64,000 bases of DNA from Desmonostoc muscorum FACHB-395 (GTDB lineage Bacteria; Cyanobacteriota; Cyanobacteriia; Cyanobacteriales; Nostocaceae). The stretch spans positions 40,160-104,159 of the forward strand of contig NZ_JACJSF010000023.1 of the NCBI RefSeq assembly GCF_014698035.1, in the 5' to 3' direction. The notes under the pieces are model-generated. The model worked only from the letters and a program-made list of their open reading frames with translations, was not told where the DNA came from and ran no database searches. A program made the translations under genes and the position numbers. Positions within the stretch are counted from its first letter, which is position 1, and each line of letters opens with the position of its first letter. Positions 7,382-16,604 of this stretch are shown one piece after another.

Positions 7382-9724
7382 ATGCCACAATACTTTGGAC
7401 AATTGCACACAACCGAAGCGCCTTGGTCAACCCTGGGAGCAGTACAAGCAATACAACAAAATGAGCGTCATATCCTCTTGCTGTGCGGCGACCCTTGTCT
7501 AATAGTTAGTGTGTTAGCACCAAACTTAATTCGGGTACGGATGGCCCCAAGTGGTGAATTTCTCTCTAGGCGATCGTGGGCAGTAGCACTTGCGGATGAA
7601 GAATGGCCTACTGTGCCGTTTGAAGTGCGGGAAAAACCAGAGACTATAGAAATTGAAACTGAGCAATTGTGTATTGTCGTGTCCCGCGATCCGTGTCGTA
7701 TCCAGTGCTTTGACTCAGCAGGACAGCCTTTTGCACAAGATACAGACTTAGGGATGGGGTGGCGGACAGGGGAAGTTGCTGGGTGGAAACGGATTGAATC
7801 TGACGAACATTTCTATGGTTTTGGTGAACCGACTGGTTTACTAGATCAGCGTTCAAAAGTCAAAACCAACTGGGCATCAGATGCGATCGATTACGGCATC
7901 ATGACAGACAGTATGTATCAGGCAATTCCTTTTTTCATCGCCTTGCGTCCTGGATTGGGATACGGACTTTTTTTTAATACTACTTATTGGAGCCGATTTG
8001 ATCTGGGCGCACAGCAGCCTGGAGTCTGGCAGATGGAAACTCAAGGGAGTGAACTAGATTACTACATTATTTATGGGCCTGAACCTGCGAAAATTATCCA
8101 GACTTATACGCAGTTAACTGGACGGATGCCTTTGCCACCTCGATGGTCATTAGGTTATCACCAATGTCGCTGGAGTTACGAGTCACAAGATATAGTAGGC
8201 AAACTAGCTGATGAATTTCGTCAGCGTCGCATTCCCTGTGATGTTATTCATTTAGATATTGACTATATGAATAGCTATAGGATTTTTACCTGGAGTCCCA
8301 AGCGATTTGCTGACCCTCAAAAATTAATCCAAAATCTTAAGCAAGATGGATTTAAAGTAGTGACGATTGTTGATCCGGGGGTCAAATACGAGCCAGAAGC
8401 AGATTACAAAGTCTTTGATGAGGGATTAAACAACAACTATTTCATCCGAAAAACTAATGGTCAATTGTTCCACGGCTATGTTTGGCCAGACAAGGCTGTC
8501 TTTCCTGATTACCTACGTCCTGAAGTTAGAGATTGGTGGGGAAATTGGCAAAAAAGTTTGACTGATATTGGTGTTGCCGGCATCTGGAACGACATGAATG
8601 AACCCGCACTGGATGACCGTCCATTCGGCGACCCTGGTAACAAAATTTCCTTTCCCCTTGATGCACCACAGGGGCCAATTGAGGAAATAACCACCCACAA
8701 GGAAGTTCACAATCTTTATGGGCTAATGATGGCACAGGCATCTTATCAAGGAGCTAAAATATCTCGTCCGACTGAACGCTCTTTTATATTGACACGCTCT
8801 GGATATGCCGGCATTCAACGCTGGTCAGCTATCTGGACAGGAGACAATCAATCTCTGTGGGAACACTTGGAAATGTCCATACCAATGCTTTGTAACCTGG
8901 GCCTATCGGGCATTCCCTTTGTTGGTAGTGATATTGGGGGGTTTGCGGGGAATGCTACGGCTGAACTATATGCGCGTTGGATGCAGCTAGGAATGCTTTA
9001 CCCATTGATGCGTGGGCATTCAGCATTAACTACTGCACAGCATGAGCCTTGGGTATTTGGCGATCGCATCGAAAAAATCTGCCGCGAGTATATTGAACTC
9101 CGTTATCAACTACTACCTTATATTTACAGTCTTTTTTGGTTAGCTGCAACTACTGGCGCACCAATTCTTCGCCCACTTCTGTATGATTTCCCCAATGACC
9201 CAAAAACCTTTTCTCTTGCCGATCAAGTAATGCTTGGCCCCTCCTTACTAGCAGCACCTATTTACCGTCCAGGCGTTGAACATCGTGCTGTGTACTTGCC
9301 TGAAGGTTGTTGGTACGATTGGTGGAGTGGAGAGGAATTTACAGGGCCAACTCACATTCTTGCTTATGCACCACTGGAGAAAATGCCGTTATATGTTCGT
9401 GCTGGCTCCATTATTGCGATCGCACCAGTAATGCAATATGTAGATGAACATCCCATAAATCAAATGAGACTGCGGATTTGGAAGGGTGTTGGTGAGTTTA
9501 CCCTTTATGAAGATGATGGTCATACTTTTGAGTACAAAACAGGAGCCTTTTGCACCACAACTTACCATGTTTATTCCGAGCAGCAAACAACCATTGTTGA
9601 GATTGCAGCCAGAGAAGGTGAGTTCTCACCCATAACACGTGAAACCATTGTGGAATTAGTCGGCGTTGGTGAACAGAGTTTTGTAGATAATGGTACTGCA
9701 CATCGGTTGGAATTTTCTACTTAA
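7382..9724 (+). CDS. GH31 family alpha-glucosidase
   Basis: A 780-residue glycoside hydrolase family 31 enzyme, which releases glucose or xylose from the non-reducing ends of alpha-linked glycans. The N-terminal beta-sandwich (~1-225, with DEHFYGFGEPTGLLD) is followed by the barrel: nucleophile Asp404 in GIWNDMNEP, acid/base Asp488 in WTGDN, the FVGSDIGGF motif, then RYQLLPYIYSLFW and the C-terminal beta domains with LYEDDG. All key residues are present. No signal peptide is seen, so it is probably cytoplasmic, perhaps in glycogen or oligosaccharide turnover. The frame could open at TTG 7322, but the ATG at 7382 fits the family start better. Convergent with the chain-length gene at 9819. Confidence 0.93.
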   Translation: MPQYFGQLHTTEAPWSTLGAVQAIQQNERHILLLCGDPCLIVSVLAPNLIRVRMAPSGEFLSRRSWAVALADEEWPTVPFEVREKPETIEIETEQLCIVVSRDPCRIQCFDSAGQPFAQDTDLGMGWRTGEVAGWKRIESDEHFYGFGEPTGLLDQRSKVKTNWASDAIDYGIMTDSMYQAIPFFIALRPGLGYGLFFNTTYWSRFDLGAQQPGVWQMETQGSELDYYIIYGPEPAKIIQTYTQLTGRMPLPPRWSLGYHQCRWSYESQDIVGKLADEFRQRRIPCDVIHLDIDYMNSYRIFTWSPKRFADPQKLIQNLKQDGFKVVTIVDPGVKYEPEADYKVFDEGLNNNYFIRKTNGQLFHGYVWPDKAVFPDYLRPEVRDWWGNWQKSLTDIGVAGIWNDMNEPALDDRPFGDPGNKISFPLDAPQGPIEEITTHKEVHNLYGLMMAQASYQGAKISRPTERSFILTRSGYAGIQRWSAIWTGDNQSLWEHLEMSIPMLCNLGLSGIPFVGSDIGGFAGNATAELYARWMQLGMLYPLMRGHSALTTAQHEPWVFGDRIEKICREYIELRYQLLPYIYSLFWLAATTGAPILRPLLYDFPNDPKTFSLADQVMLGPSLLAAPIYRPGVEHRAVYLPEGCWYDWWSGEEFTGPTHILAYAPLEKMPLYVRAGSIIAIAPVMQYVDEHPINQMRLRIWKGVGEFTLYEDDGHTFEYKTGAFCTTTYHVYSEQQTTIVEIAAREGEFSPITRETIVELVGVGEQSFVDNGTAHRLEFST

Positions 9725-9818
9725 GCAGCTCCATAAAATTGATTCGGAAGTTTGCATTTAGAATTCAGTAATATTCGTGAAATGGTATTACTCAAAGAAA
9801 GAATAATCCCTAATGAAG

Positions 9819-11222
9819 TCAATCCCAACAACTTTTGGTCTCATCAACAGTCTTAATTGATTTATCTGTTGCTTCCAAAATAAAGATAGCCACTAAAGTA
9901 GCCAGGATAGCCAATAAAGAAGCACTCACAAGCATAAAAGGAGAAGAAATAGGCTCTTGAGGAACTTGAGCTTCGGATAGGATAATTGCATTACCTAAGT
10001 TTTGATTTTCCGCTAAACGGCTTTCTTCTAGCTTTTGTTGCAAAAGTAAATAAGTAGATTGTGCAACTTGTGCTTTACGTTCTAACTGGCGTTGTTGTTG
10101 TTCTAATCTCGGAAGATAACTCAAACGTTGTTTGTGGCTAGCTTGTAAGTTAGATAAAGCAGCAGCTTGGCTTTCTAAACCTAGATGGGTTGACTCTAAT
10201 TCTATAAGCTTCGCTGAGAGTTGCTGTTGTAGCTCTCCTAATTCATAGTTTTGATTTAGTTGTAGTTTATTCGTTCCTGTAACTTTTTTTATACGTTGTT
10301 GCAGTAGCTCATTTAAAGACTTTAATTTGTCTTCTAAATCTATAATTTGCGGATGGGTGTCTTTTACAACAGTTCGCCTGAGCGTAAGTTGCGACTCTAA
10401 TTGTTGGATTTCTTTGAGAATATTTTGTACACCTGAAATTTGGCTAAGGGAAGTCTTAATCATTGCCTGCCGAGAGTTCATACCCAATTGTTCGCGGATT
10501 TCTTTAGATTGTGCATCGATATCAGCAATTCTTGATTGAGCTTCACTAAATTTCTTTTGTAAATCTGCAATATTTTCTACTGCCTTACTTGCTTCCTCTG
10601 GCAGGGAAACACTTTTATAGTTTTCTTTAAAATTGGCGATATCGGCTTCTGCTTTTAGAACAGTTAATTCTGCATTCGGCATCTGTTTTTCTAAAAATTT
10701 GCGAGCAGCCGTAGTTTGATTCCTCTGAGCGGATACATTATATTCTAAATAAGCATCCATCAATTTATTAACAACTTCTGTTGCAATTTCCGGGTTATTA
10801 TCTTGATAGGATACTAATAAAATATCAGTTCCATCAATATTATTCACAGTCAACTTTTTAAGAAAAGCCTGGAGCTTTATAAGCTCTCCTTTGTCGTCCT
10901 TCAACTTGAGTTTTTTTATAGTTTTTTGCGCTATAGGTATAGAGCGTATAACTTCTGCCTCTGTATTTAAAGGATTGGTTTGATCCTGAAATACTGATTC
11001 TAGCTTGTTTATTTCTGTTCCTACTCCCGTTAGGGAAGAAGTTATATTTGTTTTGTGGAACAGCAGTTTTCCCTCTGCAATATAATTAGGTTGTCTTAAT
11101 AACAAAGGTAGCAATGAAATTAGCAAAGCTGGGAAAAATATTACTATAAAAGACAACCATCGCCGCTTCAAAATTTGCAAATAGGTATTAAACGTAACAA
11201 TGCTTTCTGTTCGAGATTCCAT
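9819..11222 (-). CDS. Wzz/GumC-type polysaccharide co-polymerase, kinase-less, frameshifted C-terminus
   Basis: A 467-residue inner-membrane chain-length protein: helix 1 at ~22-42, a periplasmic domain with long coiled coils (~150-400), helix 2 at ~428-449, then DKSIKTVDETK and an abrupt SCWD stop. Proteins of this class control polymer length and contact the exporter. The usual continuation after TVDE-K (KLLGLTSLGII) is present in the next frame from ~9836 downward, so one base appears lost from an AAAA run; the other frame then runs ~30 residues to a stop near 9722. No tyrosine-kinase domain follows. The truncation removes only the cytoplasmic tail, so function may be kept. It is the last gene of the minus arm; a full kinase fusion is encoded at 26204. 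Confidence 0.85.
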   Translation of the reverse strand: MESRTESIVTFNTYLQILKRRWLSFIVIFFPALLISLLPLLLRQPNYIAEGKLLFHKTNITSSLTGVGTEINKLESVFQDQTNPLNTEAEVIRSIPIAQKTIKKLKLKDDKGELIKLQAFLKKLTVNNIDGTDILLVSYQDNNPEIATEVVNKLMDAYLEYNVSAQRNQTTAARKFLEKQMPNAELTVLKAEADIANFKENYKSVSLPEEASKAVENIADLQKKFSEAQSRIADIDAQSKEIREQLGMNSRQAMIKTSLSQISGVQNILKEIQQLESQLTLRRTVVKDTHPQIIDLEDKLKSLNELLQQRIKKVTGTNKLQLNQNYELGELQQQLSAKLIELESTHLGLESQAAALSNLQASHKQRLSYLPRLEQQQRQLERKAQVAQSTYLLLQQKLEESRLAENQNLGNAIILSEAQVPQEPISSPFMLVSASLLAILATLVAIFILEATDKSIKTVDETKSCWD

Positions 11223-11323
11223 AAATTTAAATTGAATTTTTAATGATTGATGTAATTAAGATTTGAATGACTCAATATTGCTAACAAGCAAAAGAAATAA
11301 GATAGATAATTTGTCAAGCTAAG

Positions 11324-12493
11324 CTACTGATTAGATAGAGACATATAAGTATGAGTTTTAGAACTATTATGGTGAACTGCTAGAATTTCACTAATCACTT
11401 GCTCCAAATCTTCGTCTGTAAGATTAGAACCCGAAGGTAGGCAAAGACCGTGTGTAAATAAATCTTTAGCGACTGTATCTCCAATATATTCACACTCAGC
11501 AAACACAGGCTGGAGATGCAAAGGCTTCCATACAGGACGAGTTTCAATTTGCTGTGCGGCAAGTGCGATGCGGACTTGTTCTCGATCTGCTCCAAAAGTT
11601 GCTGGATCGATTGTTAAACAGGTTAACCAGCGAGTAGCACGGCCAAAAATAGCTTCCGGCATAAATTCTATGCCTGGAAGATTTCCTAAAACCTGTTGGT
11701 AAATCTTAAAGTTGCGTCTTCTAGCCGCCACTCGCTCACTCAAAAGATGTAATTGACCGCGACCAATACCAGCTAAAACATTGCTCAGGCGGTAGTTGTA
11801 ACCAATTTCCGAGTGTTGGTAATGGGGAGATGAATCACGTGCTTGGGTTGCTAAGAAACGGGCTTTTGCTACCAATTGTGGATCGTCGGAAACCAACATC
11901 CCACCGCCGGAGGTAGTGATGATTTTATTGCCATTAAAGGAGTAAATGCCAATGCGCCCAAAAGTTCCGGGGGAACGCTCTTTGTAGGTAGCACCTAAAG
12001 CTTCAGCTGCGTCTTCAATTAAAGGAACGTCATATTGATTGCAAGCTTTCAGGATGGGATCGATATCTGCACTTTGACCATACAGATGCACAAGTACCAC
12101 TGCTTTAGGCAATCTACCAAAACGTGCGCGGTTCTCTAGCGCTTCCTGCAATAAGTCAGGATTCATATTCCAAGAAGTGCGATCGCTATCAATAAATACT
12201 GGTTTTGCTCCTAGGTAAGCAATTGGATTGGCGGTAGCTATAAATGTCAGGGTAGAGCAAAAAACTTCATCTCCAGACTGGACACCTACTAACCGTAAAG
12301 CCAAATGCAGAGCTGCTGTACCAGAACTAACAGCCGCCGCATACCCAGCCCCGGTTTCTTGACAAAATTCTTGCTCAAAAGCATTTACGTGTGGGCCTAC
12401 TGGTGCAATCCAGTTAGTATCAAAAGCTTCTTTGATGAGTTCTAGCTCGCGATCGCCCATGTGTGGAGTTGAGAGCAAGATTGGTTTAGTCAT
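11324..12493 (-). CDS. DegT/DnrJ/EryC1-family PLP aminotransferase
   Basis: A 389-residue type I-fold aminotransferase of the family that converts a keto nucleotide-sugar to an amino sugar, usually with glutamate as donor. Seen are the PLP phosphate-binding SSGTAAL (56-62), Asp161 in EDAAE that contacts the pyridine nitrogen, and the Schiff-base Lys190 in FNGNKIITTSGGGM, a version typical of PglE/EpsN-like C4 aminotransferases. It probably acts on the 4-keto product of the CapD-like dehydratase at 22702, giving a UDP-4-amino-4,6-dideoxy sugar. Cytoplasmic. Substrate is inferred from similarity and context; the neighbouring ATP-grasp and acyltransferase genes could modify the new amino group. 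Confidence 0.9.
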   Translation of the reverse strand: MTKPILLSTPHMGDRELELIKEAFDTNWIAPVGPHVNAFEQEFCQETGAGYAAAVSSGTAALHLALRLVGVQSGDEVFCSTLTFIATANPIAYLGAKPVFIDSDRTSWNMNPDLLQEALENRARFGRLPKAVVLVHLYGQSADIDPILKACNQYDVPLIEDAAEALGATYKERSPGTFGRIGIYSFNGNKIITTSGGGMLVSDDPQLVAKARFLATQARDSSPHYQHSEIGYNYRLSNVLAGIGRGQLHLLSERVAARRRNFKIYQQVLGNLPGIEFMPEAIFGRATRWLTCLTIDPATFGADREQVRIALAAQQIETRPVWKPLHLQPVFAECEYIGDTVAKDLFTHGLCLPSGSNLTDEDLEQVISEILAVHHNSSKTHTYMSLSNQ

Positions 12494-12603
12494 GATTATT
12501 TTCAGTAGTTTGGATTATCTGATAAGGCTGCAATAATTCAGATTTTTTCATGAGAAACTCCTCAAAGTATTGTTGATGACTTAAAAACCTTTACACTTAC
12601 TTG

Positions 12604-13782
12604 TTATTTAACATTTTGTAATTTCTGAGATTGCAAAGAGAATATACTTTTCATATTTTGAAGTAACTTCTGTTTAATAAGCTTATAAAATAAGAAATGG
12701 AGTATACCACTTGGATCTGATAAAAAATATTTAACATTCGTATCAAACAAACTATATTCTAAAGAGCCGTTGAAAGCATCTTGAATAAACCTATGGAATT
12801 TAGCATAATATTGTTCTTTATAGGAAATCTTCTCAAAATTGATGTTATTTGATAGTAAATATAAAATATACGGAAAGTTTACACCAACTGAGAGAGAACC
12901 CATTAGAGATTGCCAAAACCGTGGATTGATTTCAATAACATTAATTTGCCCTGTCTGAGAATTATATCTTAAGTCTAAATTAGCAACACCATTCCATTTA
13001 AGTACATTCATAGTTTTTGTGACTATATCAATAACAGCAGAATCATGAACAAACTTCAATTTGTCAATTTTGGGAGTAAATCCTTTTGTTAACCCTAATT
13101 GCTGTTGTATTGTGTAAGCAAGAACTTGCCCATCCTGACAAAGAACACTACAACCTATGTCATGACCAGGTACATATTTTTGAACAATATAGGCATCGTT
13201 GGGATAGTTACAAAGAGCCTGAAAGTTTTCTTCTTCTAAAGACTCAAACTTTTGTATATTTTTTCCACCACTGCCATCAACTGGTTTGAGTATTACAGGA
13301 TAATTAAATTGGCTAATATTCTCAATCTCTTTAAGTAAAACTGTTTCAGGTGTTGGAATATTATGTTTTTTTAATAAAAGGTGCAACTTCCATTTGTCAA
13401 AGGCTGCATCTAAGTTTTCTTCACTTGGTAATGCTACTACTCTACACAATTTTGACAATTTATCTCTATATTTTGAAACAAACTTGAAGCTTTCTTCAGA
13501 AGCCGGAAATATAATATTTATTCCTTGAGTTTCGATTGTCATAATTACCTCATCTAAATACTTTATTGAATTCATCCTATTTTTCGAAATAACTAAACTA
13601 TCAATATATGCTGAATGCTTGTAAAAATATAACCATTGATTCTCATCTGATACTTGGTCTGAAGAGACAATCACATTTATCTTAAATTCACTATTAGCTT
13701 TTTTAAGACAGCGTATTGCATAGTACGCGAGAGGATTGTTGCATGGATCGGGAATTAAAACGGATGGTTGTTGAATTTTCAT
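12604..13782 (-). CDS. ATP-grasp ligase
   Basis: A 392-residue protein with the ATP-grasp fold, whose members join a carboxylate (as acyl phosphate) to an amine or thiol. The ATP lobe has YPVILKPVDGSGGKNI (~165-180) with VQKYVPG after it, and the metal site has VIEINPRFWQS (~298-308). The N-terminal part resembles the pre-ATP-grasp domain of carbamoyl-phosphate-synthase-like proteins. ATG at 13782. It lies between an aminotransferase and a FemAB-like acyltransferase in the same direction, so attaching an amino acid or similar acid to an amino sugar is a reasonable guess. The specific substrate is unknown. The gene is noticeably AT-rich compared with its aminotransferase neighbour. Confidence 0.85.
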   Translation of the reverse strand: MKIQQPSVLIPDPCNNPLAYYAIRCLKKANSEFKINVIVSSDQVSDENQWLYFYKHSAYIDSLVISKNRMNSIKYLDEVIMTIETQGINIIFPASEESFKFVSKYRDKLSKLCRVVALPSEENLDAAFDKWKLHLLLKKHNIPTPETVLLKEIENISQFNYPVILKPVDGSGGKNIQKFESLEEENFQALCNYPNDAYIVQKYVPGHDIGCSVLCQDGQVLAYTIQQQLGLTKGFTPKIDKLKFVHDSAVIDIVTKTMNVLKWNGVANLDLRYNSQTGQINVIEINPRFWQSLMGSLSVGVNFPYILYLLSNNINFEKISYKEQYYAKFHRFIQDAFNGSLEYSLFDTNVKYFLSDPSGILHFLFYKLIKQKLLQNMKSIFSLQSQKLQNVK

Positions 13783-13891
13783 TGACTATGATTTATGTAA
13801 ATTTTCAAAACTTAAATACTAGAAGCATTATCAAGCTTAATTGCTTAACCAATATGAAAAATGAAAAGCATAATTTTCCGATCGTGGTTAT

Positions 13892-14971
13892 TCAATGTGA
13901 ACGATAAGCAGGAAAAAAGTCTGATTCCAATAATTCTGATGCTGTTTTACCTATAACTTTCGCTCTTAAGTCCACCAATTTATAATATTTTTCCTCATTA
14001 ATTATTAAGCGTAATGTTAAAAACTTGTGAGTCAGTTGAGAGAAACCCGCTTTGAAAATATATAAACTATCCTCATTTGAACTACCAACTCCACCCCCCA
14101 AGTGCAAAAATTCATTACCGCGTTTCTGTGCCCAATATCTTGCATAGTCGGTTTCTAAACTACCTGGTGATAAATGAACAAACTGATTTCTTGTTCCCCC
14201 AAGTGTGCTTTGCACAATTCCACAACATTCTGTATATAAACCAACACAAGCTATCTGATGTTCGTGTTCAACAATGCATAGATGAAGACTAACACCTAAC
14301 AAATCATTCATTTGAGTAAAATATTCGGAATTAAAGGAATAGTATCCTGTCGTTGCATTGACACGTTTCATGGTTTCTTCATAGATTGCAACAAATTCGT
14401 CCAAATAATCTTGGAATGGAACCATCTTGGCAATCATTCCGAGGCGCTTACACTTGTTAATTGTGCTACGATGACCCTTTCTGGTGTGAGTCCACAAGTT
14501 AGAAAGCCTCAAATCAACTGAGACTGTTTCGCCTGTAAGTTTCAAAGTTTCCGTTTGAGAGACTTTGGTGAAACTCTCATTGAGAATTGGATGCAAACGA
14601 AAGAAAGCGGAGCATATTCCCCTACAGTGAAATTCCTGCTTCATGATATCTAGAGCAGCATCTAGAAATCCTGGTGTGTTAAGAGCTGCTTCACTGAGCA
14701 AGATTCCCGGATAGCCATAGGGGGAAACAACATCAAAAATATCTGCTGATTGTAGTCCTTCAAAGAGGATATCATTACATTTTCTGAGTAAATAAGGGAC
14801 AAAAAACTTTTTTTCACCTTCAGTTATTAATATAGCTTCGGGGATAGTATCAGTTCTTTTAGCTTCTAAATAGCTGTACTCAGGCAAATGGTAAAAATCA
14901 TGACGGATTTCTTGCAGGGTTTTTAACCACACATCATTTGTTAATTCTATTATTTGTACTTGTAAATTCAT
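13892..14971 (-). CDS. GNAT/FemAB-like acyltransferase
   Basis: A 359-residue protein whose layout fits the FemAB/BioF2-like double-GNAT proteins, which transfer an amino acid or acyl group to an amine: an N-terminal half with LPEYSYLEAKR and FFVPYLLRK (~30-85), and a C-terminal half with THTRKGHRSTINKCKRLG (~160-180), FVAIYEETMKRVNA, and HLGGGVGSSNEDSLYIFK (~293-310). FemAB-type proteins use aminoacyl-tRNA or acyl-CoA donors. Placed between the ATP-grasp and PhyH genes, it probably decorates a sugar or a lipid-linked intermediate. Start ATG at 14971. Cytoplasmic; no membrane segment. The family call is fair, the donor and acceptor are unknown. Confidence 0.7.
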   Translation of the reverse strand: MNLQVQIIELTNDVWLKTLQEIRHDFYHLPEYSYLEAKRTDTIPEAILITEGEKKFFVPYLLRKCNDILFEGLQSADIFDVVSPYGYPGILLSEAALNTPGFLDAALDIMKQEFHCRGICSAFFRLHPILNESFTKVSQTETLKLTGETVSVDLRLSNLWTHTRKGHRSTINKCKRLGMIAKMVPFQDYLDEFVAIYEETMKRVNATTGYYSFNSEYFTQMNDLLGVSLHLCIVEHEHQIACVGLYTECCGIVQSTLGGTRNQFVHLSPGSLETDYARYWAQKRGNEFLHLGGGVGSSNEDSLYIFKAGFSQLTHKFLTLRLIINEEKYYKLVDLRAKVIGKTASELLESDFFPAYRSH

Positions 14972-15009
14972 GTGATTCTTCCAATTATTTGGCTATGTTT
15001 GAGTATTTG

Positions 15010-15900
15010 CTATCCATCTTCTGCTGACCACAAAATAGGAAATATTGCTGGGTCACTATAATCTGGATTGCCATTGGGCAGTTTGCGACAAATGCTGTCA
15101 AGGAAGTGATGAATGCGTTTACCTGGCGGATTCCAAAAAGCTTGATAGCGGTTGTCATCATCTTGGAGATGTACAGCTATTGCTAAACGAAATAAATCGC
15201 TGTGATTAGGATAGCTACCATGAATCGTTCTACAGTTATGAAAACTCATTTGCCCTTTTTCTAAAGTCATAGGAACTTCGATAATCTTGCGTCCTATTTG
15301 GGCAAATTTTTGTTCTATCTCTTTAAGATTTTGCTGGTTGAAGTAGCGTAAATGTTCGTTACCAGACCATTTGTGACTACCATCAATGACAACCAGCGGC
15401 GCTCTCGATTCATCGCAGTCATGAAAAGGAATCCAAGCCGCGAGTAGCTTATCTGAAGTACAAGTAGAGCAGTAAGCACTGTCTGTATGCCAGCCAACTA
15501 CCCCTTTACCATCTTGACTGTGTGGAGCTTTATAAACTAACTGGTCTTCAAATAACCGAATACCTTTGCTTTTAGTTAGCCTAGCGGCAATTGCTCCAAT
15601 AATTGGTTGAAGTGCGAACTCTCGGAGGACATTATTTTGCAAAGAAACGAATTCGTTATTACGAATAGCATTCTCATCTCCTAGCTTCCAGTTGCTATAA
15701 CCTGTACTAGAAGGAAGCTTTGCATCTCGCTCTCCAAGATAGAATTTTTCGCTAGCTAAAATGGCTGCATCAATCATCTCATCGGGAATGACTTTTTTGG
15801 AGATATACCAACCGTGTTCTTCGTAAAAAGCAACATCTTGAGCAGTTGGTAAAAGTTCTAGTTGCGCTCGATCTAGATGTGGGCTGAAAAGTTTAATCAT
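15010..15900 (-). CDS. PhyH-family Fe(II)/2-oxoglutarate dioxygenase
   Basis: A 296-residue phytanoyl-CoA dioxygenase-like enzyme. The iron triad is visible as His138-x-Asp140 (GWHTDSAY) and His227 (RTIHGSYPNH), with Arg238 as the 2-oxoglutarate salt-bridge residue. Such enzymes hydroxylate small molecules, lipids, or amino acid side chains. ATG at 15900 has AAGGA eight bases upstream. It lies between the FemAB-like gene and the initiating sugar transferase, so it may hydroxylate the substituent that the ligase and acyltransferase attach, or the sugar itself. The fold and cofactors are well supported; the substrate is not. Confidence 0.88.
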   Translation of the reverse strand: MIKLFSPHLDRAQLELLPTAQDVAFYEEHGWYISKKVIPDEMIDAAILASEKFYLGERDAKLPSSTGYSNWKLGDENAIRNNEFVSLQNNVLREFALQPIIGAIAARLTKSKGIRLFEDQLVYKAPHSQDGKGVVGWHTDSAYCSTCTSDKLLAAWIPFHDCDESRAPLVVIDGSHKWSGNEHLRYFNQQNLKEIEQKFAQIGRKIIEVPMTLEKGQMSFHNCRTIHGSYPNHSDLFRLAIAVHLQDDDNRYQAFWNPPGKRIHHFLDSICRKLPNGNPDYSDPAIFPILWSAEDG

Positions 15901-15915
15901 TTAATTTTCCTTAAG

Positions 15916-16551
15916 TTAACCTTTAAATTCTTCAGATGAGATGTGGCCTTTTTGGTCGATTCCATTTTGTTCTAATACTTTGAACACCGTAAGAAAAAAA
16001 ATCTTCATGTCCAGCCATAAACTCCAATTATCGATATACCAGATATCAAGGTTAAATTTTTTTTCCCAACCAATAGCATTGCGGCCTTTAATTTGTGCTA
16101 AACCTGTGATGCCTGGTTTCACTTGATGACGGCGTGCTTGTTCAGGCGTGTAACGATCAAGATAGCTAACCAATAAAGGGCGAGGCCCCACAAAACTCAT
16201 GTCACCTTTGAGAACGTTCCACAACTGAGGGAGTTCGTCCAAACTGGTTTGACGAAGAAATTCACCAAAAGGCGTGAGGCGTTTCTCATCAGGGAGAAGA
16301 TTACCTTTGGCATCGCGTTCATCCGTCATAGTGCGGAACTTGTAAAAATTGAAAATACGAGCATTTTTACCGGGACGGGGTTGGATAAAAATAACTGGAT
16401 AACCCATACGGAGATAAATAGCGATCGCAATTATCAATATCACTGGAGAAAGAGCTAAAAGGGCGATCGCTGCTACAAATCTATCTAATATAAACTTGAT
16501 TAATCTGCTACTTTTTATAGAAATATGTTGCTGTAAATATTTGCTGTTCAT
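15916..16551 (-). CDS. PglC-type initiating phosphoglycosyl transferase
   Basis: A 211-residue monotopic sugar transferase that moves a sugar-1-phosphate from a UDP-sugar to undecaprenyl phosphate and so starts repeat-unit assembly. It has the N-terminal re-entrant helix with Ser35-Pro36, the basic FKFRTMT-like segment (FYKFRTMTDERD, 69-80), the catalytic Asp105-Glu106 dyad in TSLDELPQLWNVLKGDMSFV, and PRPLL. The short form without the extra N-terminal membrane domain resembles PglC, which uses UDP-diNAcBac. I take ATG at 16551; a TTG eight codons earlier is less likely. With the WbpM-like dehydratase and DegT enzyme, a 4-amino-sugar first residue is likely. Confidence 0.92.
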   Translation of the reverse strand: MNSKYLQQHISIKSSRLIKFILDRFVAAIALLALSPVILIIAIAIYLRMGYPVIFIQPRPGKNARIFNFYKFRTMTDERDAKGNLLPDEKRLTPFGEFLRQTSLDELPQLWNVLKGDMSFVGPRPLLVSYLDRYTPEQARRHQVKPGITGLAQIKGRNAIGWEKKFNLDIWYIDNWSLWLDMKIFFLTVFKVLEQNGIDQKGHISSEEFKG

Positions 16552-16604
16552 AGCTATATTCTTCACTTTTGTCAACTAAAATCAGTAATCAAGGTATATA
16601 ACTT

